Assembly (NCBI RefSeq): GCF_963678635.1
Contig: NC_087068.1
Span: 4,332,957-4,358,378, forward strand
Reading direction: 5' to 3'
Length of the DNA: 25,422 nt
From: Symsagittifera roscoffensis
Lineage: Eukaryota; Xenacoelomorpha; Acoela; Convolutidae
Under the pieces are notes generated by a model. That model had not been told where the DNA came from, searched no databases, and worked only from the letters and a program-made list of their open reading frames with translations. Shown in pieces: positions 1 through 9,413 of the stretch (within the stretch, counting starts at the first letter, position 1; each line of letters starts with the position of its first letter). The position numbers and the translations under genes were made by a program.

Positions 1-316
1 TTTTCTGAGGTTTCCAGAGGTCAGAAAATCTTGATACGAGTTTTTAGTAATGTTTAGTGAAAACACAAACTATGATTATAAAATAGACTAATGAAATTAC
101 AATTTATGACGTCGAAGCCCTTTACACGTGGAGTCAAAAATTATTTTACTCAAAACGGTTTTTACAAACTGTTTTATTAGAAAACAAAACAACCAAATGC
201 ATTTCACGCCCTGATTCCACACACAACAGGGTTATACAATTAAATAAAAACCCATCAACCTCCCCTCCCCCCCCCACCAACTCCCCTCTCTGTCGCCCCT
301 TGGGAATTGTGCTTAC
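1..316. other. Left flank, presumed intron or intergenic sequence
   Basis: I see no gene here. The stretch is AT-rich up to about 240 and then has a C-rich tract (uninterrupted C run at 267-275), which is a G-rich tract on the minus strand. It lies just downstream of the splice donor of the minus-strand exon at 317-437, so it is probably intron of that gene, which would continue beyond the window. Confidence 0.4.
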
Positions 317-437
317 TGTGCATGTGTACGCAGAAGGAGCCGTAGATGCCCCCGAATGAAGTGTCACTGTCCTCAATGGTGGCACAGGTCTTCAGGAACA
401 GACAGTGGGTGTTACTCTCCTCCGGACAGGGCGCAGA
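317..437 (-). CDS. Internal exon of a Cys-rich protein, unidentified
   Basis: This is a 121-nt minus-strand block bounded by an acceptor (TTTCTAG, 440-438 on the minus strand after a pyrimidine-rich run) and a donor (GTAAGC, 316-311). It is clearly GC-richer than its surroundings. Reading from its first base it is fully open for 40 codons, beginning SAPCPEES and ending GSFCVHMH, with cysteines at residues 4, 12, 18 and 36 and a Gly/Tyr/Phe patch before the last Cys. The spacing suggests a secreted or extracellular disulphide-bonded domain, but I do not recognise the family. The phase fits the upstream exon at 906-1071, which ends on a codon boundary. The gene would continue to the left of the window. 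No start or stop codon is included. Confidence 0.5.
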
Positions 438-905
438 CTAGAAAGGCAACACGTAACATTTTTATTGTTCTAGTTTTTAAGCAAGAAGCTTCTATCTCAT
501 CAATGAAAGACTGCAGTTATGATGTAACCTTATAATTCCTTGCTGACATCATTATCAGTACTCGTGCCTAATGGTTAATTGCGTTCGGAAAGCTTATTGG
601 AATTCTCAAGAGCTCAAACTATAAACCAGACAAAACTTTAAACGCGACTACATCAGAATCAGATATCATAATTCTTCGGTTATGTCAACCCGATTTTATG
701 ATACTCCAGAAAATCAAATTAAACCAAACTAATTGAATTTGAAAATATGCACATTATGCATTAAGTTTTATTGAAAAATAAAAACCATTTTGAGAATGTT
801 TTTTTTTCTTCTGAATTCTACTAATATTAACTATTTACTATTTATTAGTTCTAGATTAGGTACTTTTTTCTCTTATAATAAGAGAGAGATAGTGTGTCGA
901 CTCAC
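438..905 (-). other. Intron between the two Cys-rich exons
   Basis: The minus strand runs from GTGAGT (905-900) to TTTCTAG (444-438), a 468-nt GT-AG intron that is much more AT-rich than the exons beside it. The two exons join in the same reading phase. No coding sequence or repeat was seen inside it. Confidence 0.45.
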
Positions 906-1071
906 AGGAGGGGCGACCATGTCGCATTGGCTGCCATTGACTTGTATGCCATAAGTAGCCCCCATTTCAGCAGCAACCAGCATCTTCACCCCACAGTCCT
1001 CGCTCCCCCTCAGACCACTGTAGTCGACCAGGCCACACGCAGGACAACTCACCCCCTGACCCCACACACAA
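906..1071 (-). CDS. Internal exon of a Cys-rich protein, unidentified
   Basis: This is a 166-nt GC-rich block on the minus strand. A plausible acceptor (TTGTTTAG) precedes position 1071 and a consensus-like donor (GTGAGT, 905-900) follows. After one leading base it is open for 55 codons. The product contains CVWGQGVSCPAC, then LVDYSGLRGSEDCG, KMLVAAEMGATYG and NGSQCDM, so five cysteines and one N-glycosylation-type NGS sequon. The exon ends on a codon boundary, matching the phase of the exon at 317-437. The acceptor is the weaker of the two ends; a second AG at GTCAG about 14 nt further in is possible. The family is unknown to me. The opposite strand is also open here, but it lacks matching splice signals and is taken as a shadow. 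Confidence 0.45.
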
Positions 1072-1288
1072 CTAAACAAGTTGATACAGACAGCTCACCA
1101 CCCCCCCTTATCATTTTATGTGGCACGTATGTAATCTGTACATGTGCCAGACCCCCTCCCCCTATTAAATGTGGCAGGTACTTGGACACTCCATGAACAA
1201 CAATGATCTTAAAAACCTAAGAAAATAATCCGTTCTAACAAAATGCCACCCCTCAAAAGGACAGCTTTGAACAAATGTTTACTTGCAG

Positions 1289-1471
1289 TGTTAAGATCAG
1301 TGTTATTCATGGATTAGCCAAGAATGAAGGATTTCTTTGCGAAACATTGCAAGAACTTGACAAGACAATCATGGCGTTTGGTAAAATCTTAGGAACATAT
1401 CCAAACTGCTCGACCAAGAGTAGAAAGCTCATTGTTACACTTTTCACGAAGCAAGATTTTGTCAAGACAGC
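1289..1471 (+). pseudogene. Coding-like segment cut by the retroelement (left part)
   Basis: A plus-strand frame is open for about 60 codons up to the element boundary. It is preceded by an acceptor-like sequence (tgtttacttgcag, ending at 1288). The peptide includes HGLAKNEGFLCETLQELDK, KILGTYPNCSTKSRK and FTKQDFVKTA, which has ordinary protein composition. After the element, in the right flank, another plus-strand frame (25217-25363) continues, offset by one base. It may be an exon of a host gene or part of an older repeat; I do not recognise it. The frame running on into the LTR is an artefact of the insertion. Confidence 0.3.
1468..1471. repeat. Target-site duplication, left copy
   Basis: The four bases CAGC directly before the TG of the left LTR recur directly after the CA of the right LTR (25205-25208). 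A 4-bp duplication is within the usual 4-6 bp range for Ty3/gypsy integrases. It shows that the two LTRs belong to one insertion. Confidence 0.7.
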
Positions 1472-1849
1472 TGAGTTATGTATTATATACTACACACATA
1501 GAGTAATTTCAGATAAGGTACACCGTCTGCTCATCACGCTATCTTATTTTCGGCCGAATAGATTCGTGCAACTTTTTTGTCTAATACCAATCTTAATCTT
1601 ACTCTTATATCTCCTAATCTCAATAGATCTAGTGTACACCGGTTTACGCGAGTTAGTTCCAGAATGAGAACAACTGTACTCTAAGTTTAATTCAAACTGT
1701 TCTGGTGTTGAAACTACAAGTTTTTTCACCACTTTAAAATAAGTGGGTTGTTAGTTTGATGGAGTATGATTGGTTAGTATTTAACATTTTATGGAGATAA
1801 AATATCATAATAATAACCAATGATAAATACTAGTTTAGATCTGGTTCCA
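1472..1849 (-). repeat. 3' LTR
   Basis: 378 bp, starting TGAGTTATG and ending GGTTCCA on the plus strand. It aligns along its whole length with 24829-25204, with about 30 differences and a few single-base indels. In element orientation it is the 3' LTR. The TATA-like sequence of the other LTR is altered here (plus 1786-1793 reads attttatg). Sequence just inside its inner edge (1850-1870) contains only a short purine stretch on the minus strand, so the polypurine tract is weak or decayed. Confidence 0.92.
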
Positions 1850-3399
1850 CCCGTCCGGGGTTTAGAGAGTTTTAGTTTTCCAATGTATTATTGTAGTGAA
1901 GGATGGATGATGGTATTTTTTTTAGAGGTTGCGAGCATGTTCTTTTTTTCTGATTTGAACAAGAGATGTTATCACGATAGTTTCGGAAGATTGTATTATG
2001 ATTTCTGATCGGTTGTGATGAGTGTTGATCTGGTTGATTTTAGGGAATAGCAAGGGTCCAATCACATCCGGGAGTTTCATGTAGTTTGACTTCGGATGCA
2101 GTGCCTGGTGACTTGGATCTGTACGTATAATTGAACATCGAGATAGCCATTGTTCCGTCGCAATGGGTTTTCTTTGCTGCGATGCCAAGTCATACTTTAA
2201 GTCCCTTGAGTTTAGTGACTGTAGGTATCATGTCAGGTGTGTCTTGCCATTCCGTAGTTGGAGTGTGATTGGTTGTCAAGTTCTTTGCTGCTCGTTTTTG
2301 GCCTGTATGTTATCTATATGTTGCATTGTATTATTTACATATAAAATCTTTGTTAATTTTGTTTTTAGTCATGATCTTGTATTAGTTTTTATCGCAAAAG
2401 CGTTATTATTTAGTTCGGTTATTTTTAAGAGCCACTCACTCTTGTCGTGGGTGGCACAAAGCGTGGATGTAGCACGGTGGATGAGGCCGGCTATAGAGCA
2501 TGCTCAGGACGTCCTCTCTGGTGGGTTATGTAGGGCAGGAATGAGGGTATAATTTCATGCTCTCTTTTTTTGAGGGTCCTGATTTAGTTCAACCTTTCGT
2601 GCATTTTATATTACGGGTTTTTTTGCTTAGTTATGTCTTTTTCCCAAAAATCAAATGGTTTGTTTTGGGTTTGTTTTTCGGTGACTTTTTGGTGTTTTGT
2701 TCTTTTGTGTTCAGACTTAAAAGTAGTCTTCAAAAGAATAATTTATCCAGTTCTAAGCTGGTGTTAACCCAGTTTGGGTACCGTGGGTTTTTTTCTTTGT
2801 CATGCTCTTAGGTTGTGTTTTGTGGTGTTCAGTAAGCTTGCATTGGTTAGTTTGGGTTTTTATATCATTCCTTTCCAACCAGGTTAAGGAAAGATTGAAA
2901 CGTGTTAAAACTGGTTAGAGTTGTTATCAGTGAAAGTTAAAAATGAATATAATTTTTAAAAATAATTCTTCGTGGGCGAGCTGTGCGAGTGTGGATAGAA
3001 TTTGTGGGCGAAAGAATATTTAAAACATAAAGAAGCGTCTTTGAAAAGATTAGTACTGCTTTTTCGGCAATTTTCATTTATTTGCTACTTTGAAAATTTT
3101 AAGTTTACTGCTTGGTTTGGGGTTGAAATTATCAATAAACTTTCAATTGTAAGAATATCTACCTCATTGGGGGAAAAATTTATATATCAATTCTTTGCTT
3201 TGTACGGGAATATTTTACTGCTTTAATTATTGAAATTGGTTAATAGAAATTTATAAATCTAAAAAAAGTTTTGGATTATTGTTTCTCTTTTCTGTTTTGT
3301 AGATGATTGATGATTGTGCCTATGAAGAAAAAAGAAAACATTTAAAAAGAATGGATAGTTTTGTTCAAATTTATTAATAGCCTATATAATTCATTTTAC
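1850..3399 (-). other. Non-coding 3' region of the element
   Basis: Between the 3' LTR and the last coding-like frame there are 1.5 kb with no convincing protein frame on either strand. The plus strand is G/T-rich and gives short Phe-rich open frames that look like composition effects. The stretch contains one GC-richer island near 2440-2545. It most likely serves as 3' untranslated sequence or holds eroded remains of another frame. Confidence 0.5.
2440..2545. other. GC-rich island with abutting palindromes
   Basis: Within strongly AT-rich sequence this block is much richer in G and C. At its centre GCCGGC (2486-2491), CTATAG (2491-2496), GAGCATGCTC (2496-2505) and AGGACGTCCT (2506-2515) follow one another with no spacer. 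Each is a perfect palindrome, and the last two are 10 bp each. This could be protein-binding sites or a structured RNA element; there is no direct evidence for either. Confidence 0.4.
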
Positions 3400-5140
3400 C
3401 TAATCGTCGGTGAAGAATCCGTGGGGAAAAACGTCGTGAATAATGTCCGATGAGGTTAGTAATTTAGCTATCAAACGAATGATGTATTTCGTTTGAAGAT
3501 GTGGCCAAAGCAAATTGAGTGCTTCAATGATGTTGTGCTCTTCAGTGCTAGTGAGATTTCATATGGTGTTTTTTGAATAAGGTTATAAAGTTTATGATTA
3601 TAGAGAGTGTTATATATGAATTCTAGGATTGGGACTTCAACGGGCTGAAGGAATTTGGGTGGGACAATTAGTGGGCAGGATTCCTCTTCATTGAAGAGTT
3701 TGGTTACAGAATATATACATCTGGGTGATGGAATCGTAATTGTGGAGGATGCCTTCTAGGTTAGTGTCTATAATGCAAAAGGTGAAATTAAGAAAAAATG
3801 GTGTAATTTGAGGTAATGTATTGATATCTATGATGAAGTTGTCCTGCTGGTGTATTATGAGTGTAATGGCGTTGGATGAACTGGTAGTAAGTGGACGTGT
3901 GTGTTTGTCTAATTCGTAGCATGAACTCGTGTGTACAGTGCAAATCACTTTTTTCGGGTGTGAGGAAATGAAAGGTTATTGAAAAGTGGTAAAACTTGTT
4001 AAAGTATGAATCATAAGCATGAATATCACGTAGTTCTGTTGAAATGACGTTATCGTATTTTTTTTTCTTAGGTGTTGAGGGTGAAAATGTAGGGTGTTCA
4101 TATGAAAAATTTCTCCGTTAGTTGTGGATTAGGAAACTGGTCGTCGTTTAGAAAGATGTCTTCGTTAGGTCGTTATGATCGTAGTAGTCGGTAGAATAGT
4201 CATTAGATTTAGGTGCGGTAATTTTGATTAGTGATTTTTCATATCCTATCTGTATGAAATGTTTGAGGGCCAGTGCTGTTGTTGGAGATAGAGTTGGGTG
4301 CTGCATAGTTCGTTGTCTTAAGGGGTGTTATTTAATGGTAGCGAGAGTGGATTAGTAAAGTGACAGAATGATAACCATGAAAATGTAGGGTATAGTACGT
4401 GCTCATTTACATATTTTGGTTTTTCGTCATTGGGGTCTGAAGGAAAATATGTGTACTGGGGGAAAAGGTAAACATATTTGGAGAAATTCCCTTGTGTTAG
4501 TGCGAAGTGGATGGTTGACAAATGTTGTGGATGTTCCTGGGTTAGATAGAAATGGAGTATTTGGGAATTTTCTTTTAAAGGTTCGGTAAGCTCGGTTTGT
4601 ACTACAGGATTGGGTTGATGAGGAAGTTGGGTTTTGCGAAGGATTATAATGTGAAGAGGAGTTGTGCTTGATGGGTTGGATGGTATTATAGATTGTGAGA
4701 GTTGGTGAATGGTTAGTGTTTGAGGTTGCTGTAATTGTTGTTTAAGTTCTGATAATTGTGTATTTACAGAGCTATTGTTGTCGGATGGTTCACTGGTTAA
4801 ACGTGAATATGTGTGTTACATTTGAAATAGAAGAAGGAGGGGAAAGGGGTTCAGTCTTGACTTGGGAATGAATAGGCTGAAGGGGAGGTTGGGAAAATGT
4901 AGATGGGCTGGGTTCGGAGTTGGCAAATTCGTCGGGTGTGTCGATATCGGAGTTATTAAATTGGGAGATAGCGTTATATACAGTTGTATTTGAATTAGTA
5001 TCTGATTCCATGCTGGATGAAGTGTTATCATGAGGTGGTTGATGTGGAGTGAAAACAAAATGTGAGATGATGTGGAGGTTGCTCTTGAGGTTGGCTGAGT
5101 AGGAAACTGAGCGATGGAGTGCTTCAACTTGGCGGCTCAT
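3400..5140 (-). pseudogene. Terminal ORF of the element, unknown product, broken
   Basis: On the minus strand an ATG at 5140 overlaps the TGA that ends the envelope-tail frame (ATGA, 5140-5137). The first frame, open to 4790, begins MSRQVEALHRSVSYSANLK and becomes Ser/Pro/Asp-rich (ESDTNSN, TPDEFANSEPSPS, QVKTEPLSPPSS), typical of a disordered region. Protein-like stretches continue in other frames: a Gln-rich part near 4.75 kb, LFPQYTYFPSDPNDEKPKY within 4318-4521, NAITLIIHQQDNFIIDINT within 3688-3948, and a final block EEHNIIEALNLLWPHLQTKY running to HGFFTDD and TAG at 3402-3400. I infer one original gene of about 580 codons, now with several frameshifts and stops. I do not recognise its family. 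The overlap suggests translation coupled to, or downstream of, the envelope frame. Confidence 0.4.
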
Positions 5141-5763
5141 CGTGGGCTAAAAAGATTGTTGTTCTGAGAATGAAAGATAGTGGTATGTGATTGTTCTATA
5201 ATTTGTTCAATGGTGTCTTCTATTTTGGGTTGTTGGGTTATTATGTGTTGAATTGGGCTTTGTGGATAATTAGATCTCAAAGTTATGAGGTCTGTTAGGG
5301 CTATATTTCTGAAATTTCGGGGCACTAATGATAAGGGATGGTTATGATTTAGGTTTTGTAGTTGTTTAGCCGTAGGCGATGTATTTATATTATTTTGTGA
5401 ATCGTCATATGAGTTCAGTGTTGTTGATAGCTTGGTATTTTATTCTTTTATTTGAGCGTCTAAAAGCTTTTTGTTTATTGATGTAGAAATTAACCCAAAA
5501 AACCCTGCAAAAAATATGCGTGCTACACTCGCTTGTTTGTTCACTTGTGTATGTATTGCGCATGTATTGTAGATATCTTTTATAAGAGAGAAAAGAATTC
5601 CAAGAAAGTAAAACATTGCGTATCAAATAGTCAATCTTTCTAGCATGTAGTAGGGCCATCCTAGAAAGGCAAGAAGTTCGCTTTTCAATGTTACAAAACT
5701 AAGAAAATTTATCGGTGATATATCTTGTGGTCTGTTTTTTTTTCGCCATTTAAGTAAATGTTA
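5137..5763 (-). pseudogene. env: Envelope-like gene: membrane anchor and cytoplasmic tail
   Basis: One minus-strand frame runs from a stop near 5763 to the TGA at 5139-5137, with only two further in-frame stops (one inside the hydrophobic part, one near 5443). It encodes FLGWPYYMLERLTI, then AMFYFLGILFSLIKDIYNT, VARIFFAGFFGLISTSINKK, and a long polar tail (SYDDSQNNINTSPTAKQ, SLVPRNFRNIALTD, IEDTIEQIIEQS). Long hydrophobic segments followed by a polar tail fit the anchor of a viral-type envelope protein whose outer domain lies directly upstream (5784 and higher). An alternative is that the tail is a separate ORF. There is a frameshift between this part and the outer-domain frame ending at 5784. 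Confidence 0.5.
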
Positions 5764-5783
5764 TCTTTCAAATCTTTAAATTA

Positions 5784-7960
5784 TCAGCTATAGTCTTGTG
5801 CGTATATTTCGGAAATGCCTACTGTTTTTTCAAGTTTGCGTAGGTTTTGATCTATAGATTGCCGTTGTATAGTGTCCATTTTTGTGAGTAATTCTTGAAA
5901 TTTTTGTCTATGTATGTGATGTTGAATGTCGGATTTGGAGTATATATCGAACGATTCTAAATCGGTATTCGGATTGTGGGCAATAGCTCTAATGCTTTCT
6001 GGTGAAAACTTTTTTGGTGGTTGCATAAGTGTAGGATATGGTGTGAGAAGAAAGTTTCTTCTTCGTCAGTATTTAATTGTTCTACATTGTGGCTATTTTT
6101 TGATCCACATGGGACTGCTGTATCCCAAAATTAAGTTCTTCGTGAGAGTGTATCAACAAAGTGTTCTTTATTTTTGTAGATTATTGCGATTCTTATATAG
6201 CATTTTTGTCTTCAAAAACATATAAAGGTGATACGTTTTTGGTACAAGTGTAACACCATAAAATGTTTCCTTCGTATTCGATAAAATTTGATATGTTAGC
6301 TGACAGTAAGTATCCTGCGTAAGGGTTTTTTGATACTGCTAGTGCAGGTGAAAGTAAAATTTGTGTAAGTTCAAGTTCGCATATTTGATGGAGTGTTTCA
6401 AGTTCTGTCAAAGACATTTCTTGAAAGATTCTACTTATTGTGTAGTCTAATTTCATGTCTAGGTGTATTTCAGGATGAATTGCGCCAAAATGAGTGTTGT
6501 TCATTAGCGATAGCTCTTGTAAGTGTGTACTGGTTTTGTCTTGTGGTTTTATTTTTCCGCCAATGTTTCCAGTGTTTTTGGGAGGTTTACTGGGATATAT
6601 GAACTTTCTTCACTGGTTGAGTGATGTGTTGCCATTGGATGTATGATTATTTTTCCTGTATTCATGTCAAAACTTTGTTCGTAATCGACAAGAATTTCTG
6701 AATATTATGTTCTATAAAGTGGTTTGGTATATTTTCATGCAAGTTCCGTTTCTTGGTAAACTTGAAATCGTGTCAACTTATTTTCTATATTATGAAGGTT
6801 TCTAAACTTAAACATTCTTTTTCTTTCTGATCAGGATTAACATCTTCATAAGGGATTGATTCGAAAAACTATTTTTGCATAAGTGTAGGATATGGTGTGA
6901 GAAGATAGTTTCTTCTTTGTCAGTATTTAATTGTTCTACATTGTGGCTATCTTTTGATCCACATGGGACTGCTGTATCCCAAAATTAAGTTCTTCGTGAG
7001 AGTGTATCAGCAAAATGTTCTTTATTTTTGTAGAATATTGGGATTCTTTTTAACATTTTTGTCTTCAAAAACATATAAAGGTGACACTTTTTTGGTAACA
7101 CATAAAGGTGATAAATTTGGAAACGTGTCAATTTATTTTCAGTATTATGAATGTTTCTAAATTTAAAATTCTTGTTCTTTCTGATCAGGATTCACATCTT
7201 CATAAGGGATTGATTCGAAAAATTATTTTTGGTGAAATTTTATTTTTCTAGCGTGTATTTCTGCTACTTGAAATGTGGTACAAGTGTCTTCTGGGAACGA
7301 AACAACTGTTGCTTGTGTTCGTCTAGTAGGATCGCAGTATCCTTGGTCGCTTTTGCAAGGGAGTCTGATTCCTTGATAAATTATAGTGTCATCCTTCAAA
7401 TCTCGTGTATTTTTCAACTTGTATTTTCCAATCAAAAACATTATTTCTTGGTATCCTTTGTTTCTAGTGTCCGCTTTGCAAGTTGACGGGGTTGTTTTTT
7501 CCAATGTGTGGTATCCAATTTTTATCATGGAGATCGTGAGTTAATCTTCCATGTGCTTCGTGGAAGGGAAATTTGTCGTCTTTGTTTATATGTCCTTGGT
7601 ATCTTTCAAGTTCCGCTTAATGTGCAGAGTCTGGAAAAACTTGACAGTTTACCAATTTGCTGGTTGATAGGACTTTTAATCGTTTAAGTTCGTTTTTAGA
7701 ATCGTCAGGGCTAAGATGTTATAGTTTTTCGGTGTTACTTTGGTAGAAAGAATCATGATCTAGCAAGTCTGTTTTTGTTTCCGTTTGAAACTTGGGAACA
7801 ATGTACTTTCTTTTCGGAAAATGTTGCTGTGATTTTCAATCCTGTTAGTGTTGTAGCTCGTGCTTTTGAGTAAAGTGTAGCTATTATGTTTGTTCTTTCT
7901 TTTGATTGTGGTTCGGATTCGCTTTAAGTGACTTGTTTTGTTGCAAACTCATGTAATGTT
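5784..7960 (-). pseudogene. env: Envelope-like glycoprotein, outer-domain fragments
   Basis: Coding-like fragments in successive frames read, in order: SPDDSKNELKRLKVLSTSK and LVNCQVFPDSAH (near 7.7-7.6 kb), a Cys-bearing frame at 7223-7528 with LPCKSDQGYCDPTRRTQA and FPEDTCTTFQVAEIHARK, 6193-6504 with MSLTELETLHQICELEL, NPYAGYLLS, EGNILWCYTCTKNVSPLY, then HFVDTLSRRT and DTAVPCGSKNSHNV (6.2-6.0 kb), and 5784-6026 with QPPKKFSPESIRAIAHNP and a helical QKFQELLTKMDTIQRQS. The conserved-looking Cys, Trp and Tyr positions and the downstream anchor fit a fusion glycoprotein. The pattern around the WCYTC and FVD blocks reminds me of jingchuvirus-type (Chuviridae) glycoproteins; this is from memory and unverified. 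A partial tandem duplication breaks the gene (6024-7228). Confidence 0.5.
6024..7228. repeat. Partial tandem duplication inside the envelope-like gene
   Basis: Sequence 6024-6243 is repeated at 6879-7097 and 6771-6877 is repeated at 7118-7228, in the same order and orientation. The copy at 6024-6877 is the longer one; the copy at 6879-7228 lacks about 530 bp of its middle. The junction at 6878 has only short T-rich microhomology. Identity between copies is about 90% by eye. Confidence 0.85.
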
Positions 7961-8141
7961 TCTGTTCAATTTCTTCACAGTCGTAATGTGTGACTAGTAA
8001 ATCCAGGGGTCCTGTTCGGGGGAAGGGTTGTTATGATCGGGTTTTGAGAAATTGAGAAATGGAAGGGTCTGGAAAACTAGTATTTTTAGAAGAAACATGT
8101 TTATGATAGTCCTTGGTATTGATTATGAAAAGTGATGTATA

Positions 8142-9020
8142 TCAAATTGCCTTTTTTGTGAATCTATCGTATTTGTAGATAATTTCGATGGCTATAAATG
8201 GGGGAGATAAAGATTGAGCTGTTTTAATTGGGGGGGGGGGGGCTAGTGATAAGGGATGATGAATTCTTTTATTTAGTCTTACTGTGATTACAAATTTTAG
8301 TGTTAGGTAATCTTGTGTAAGTATTTGTATTTTATGTTCTTGTATATCTTTGTGGATATCTTGTCGACCTTGTAGTTTGTTTAGTGCCCAGTTGGGTATT
8401 GTGTTACTTTCGTGATATTGTCCAATTAATTGAAGGGGTGCTACGAATGTATTCCAATCTAATCGTAGGTGTATGTTAATTGTTGAGTTTTCTCTATATC
8501 TAGCGTCGAGATTTGCAGAAAAGTTTGGAGGAAATGGTGTTTGTGAGATTTGAGTCAAGGAACGAGTTGAAGGGAGTGAAAGAGTTTCTGGTAATGACAA
8601 AATTGTGTCAGATGAAACGTCTATAAGGTCGTTTACTAAGTTTGGTTCGCCTTGAGTAAAAGCTTGAGTCATCCAAAATGGGAGATGTTCTGTAGTGGCT
8701 GGGGGATTGAAAAGATTTTCTCGGACTTTTTCAGATGTAGGAGCTGAACCTAAATAATCTGATGGGATGTTCGATGTCTCTTAATGTGTTGGGGTCTGGG
8801 GAGTACTTTGAATTTTGCTACTGGAGAGGTCTATATAGTTTGTTATTGGTGAATTATGTTGATTAAACTCTGGGTGTTTGCAAATTTCTTTTTCGTCTTG
8901 GACGAACAATTTATCTGTTTAATTCGCGCGTGTTTTGATTTTGACTCTGGTGTTTTGCTCTATTAAAATGTTGTTGGAGAGTTGGATATATATTAAGTAA
9001 TGGTTCGTATTGTGGTTCGC
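8142..9020 (-). pseudogene. Accessory ORF between pol and env, unknown product
   Basis: A single minus-strand frame stays open across about 290 codons except for two TAA codons (8921-8919 and 8783-8781). The longest clean part is the 176-codon piece 8142-8672, the longest open frame of the window, and the frame extends 36 codons upstream of its ATG to the stop. Segments include KLFVQDEKEICKHPEFNQH, SSSKIQSTPQTPTH, PSDYLGSAPTSEKVREN, EPNLVNDLIDVSSDT, LDARYRENSTINIHLRLD, NKLQGRQDIHKDIQEHK and LTLKFVITVRLNKRIHH. The first half is Ser/Pro/Thr-rich, the second half has alternating hydrophobic character like a folded domain. No signal peptide or membrane segment is evident. A 13-base C run (G on plus, 8230-8242) near the end codes for prolines and is a likely slippage site. 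I do not recognise the family. No start ATG is visible near 9020. Confidence 0.5.
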
Positions 9021-9246
9021 TTAGAAACGATTAGCGAGTTACTGGTTCTAGTGTTTCGGACAATCGTGTGTGTCTTCCTTCAAATGTGTATGGATTGTCA
9101 TGAAAAAAGATGCGTGTTGATGATTGGGAGTTGTTTGTTAGACTATTTGTTGATGTTGTTGGAGGTCCTGTTGGTGGGACGTTGTTGGTGGGGACTGGTG
9201 TCGGGGTTGTTGATTGGCAATTTTTGAAAATTTTTGAGGATGTTAT

Positions 9247-9408
9247 TTAGGAAGAAATTTTGTGTTTATTGTAATATTTTTTAATGAAACAGATTAAAAC
9301 TATCGTTGTTAATGCGAAAATTAGGATAGCTTTTTTAATACATTTGCACATTGTCATTATGAGGGATGTCGAAAATGTGAGAAAGATTATAAAAAGAAAA
9401 AAAAACAT
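9247..9408 (-). CDS. Small membrane protein ORF, 53 residues
   Basis: An uninterrupted minus-strand ORF runs from ATG (9408-9406) to TAA (9249-9247). It has a first hydrophobic stretch MFFFLFIIFLTF, a CKC motif with basic residues, a second stretch AILIFALTTIVLICF, and a basic tail KKYYNKHKISS. This is the layout of a small single- or double-spanning membrane protein, or of the C-terminal anchor of an envelope-type protein. It follows the post-integrase segment and precedes the accessory ORF at 8142-9020. Being short and rich in T on the coding strand, it could be a chance frame. Confidence 0.3.
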   Translation of the reverse strand: MFFFLFIIFLTFSTSLIMTMCKCIKKAILIFALTTIVLICFIKKYYNKHKISS

Positions 9409-9413
9409 CTGTT

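Noticed and set aside
1275-1667. 130-codon plus-strand ORF
   Set aside because: It crosses the LTR boundary at 1472, so its second half is LTR sequence. Only the part before the boundary is kept as a possible host segment.
1544-1732. 62-codon minus-strand ORF present in both LTRs (also 24901-25089)
   Set aside because: The opposite strand is equally open over the same bases and about 13 of 62 residues differ between the LTRs, so there is no sign of protein-level constraint.
2163-2811. Plus-strand ORFs rich in Phe, Leu and Val
   Set aside because: They run against the element's coding strand and reflect T/G-rich composition; no motif or splice signal supports them.
4816-5127. 103-codon minus-strand ORF overlapping the terminal ORF
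   Set aside because: Its Leu/Pro/Ile-rich product looks like an off-frame reading; the overlapping frame 4790-5140 has more protein-like, acidic Ser/Pro composition.
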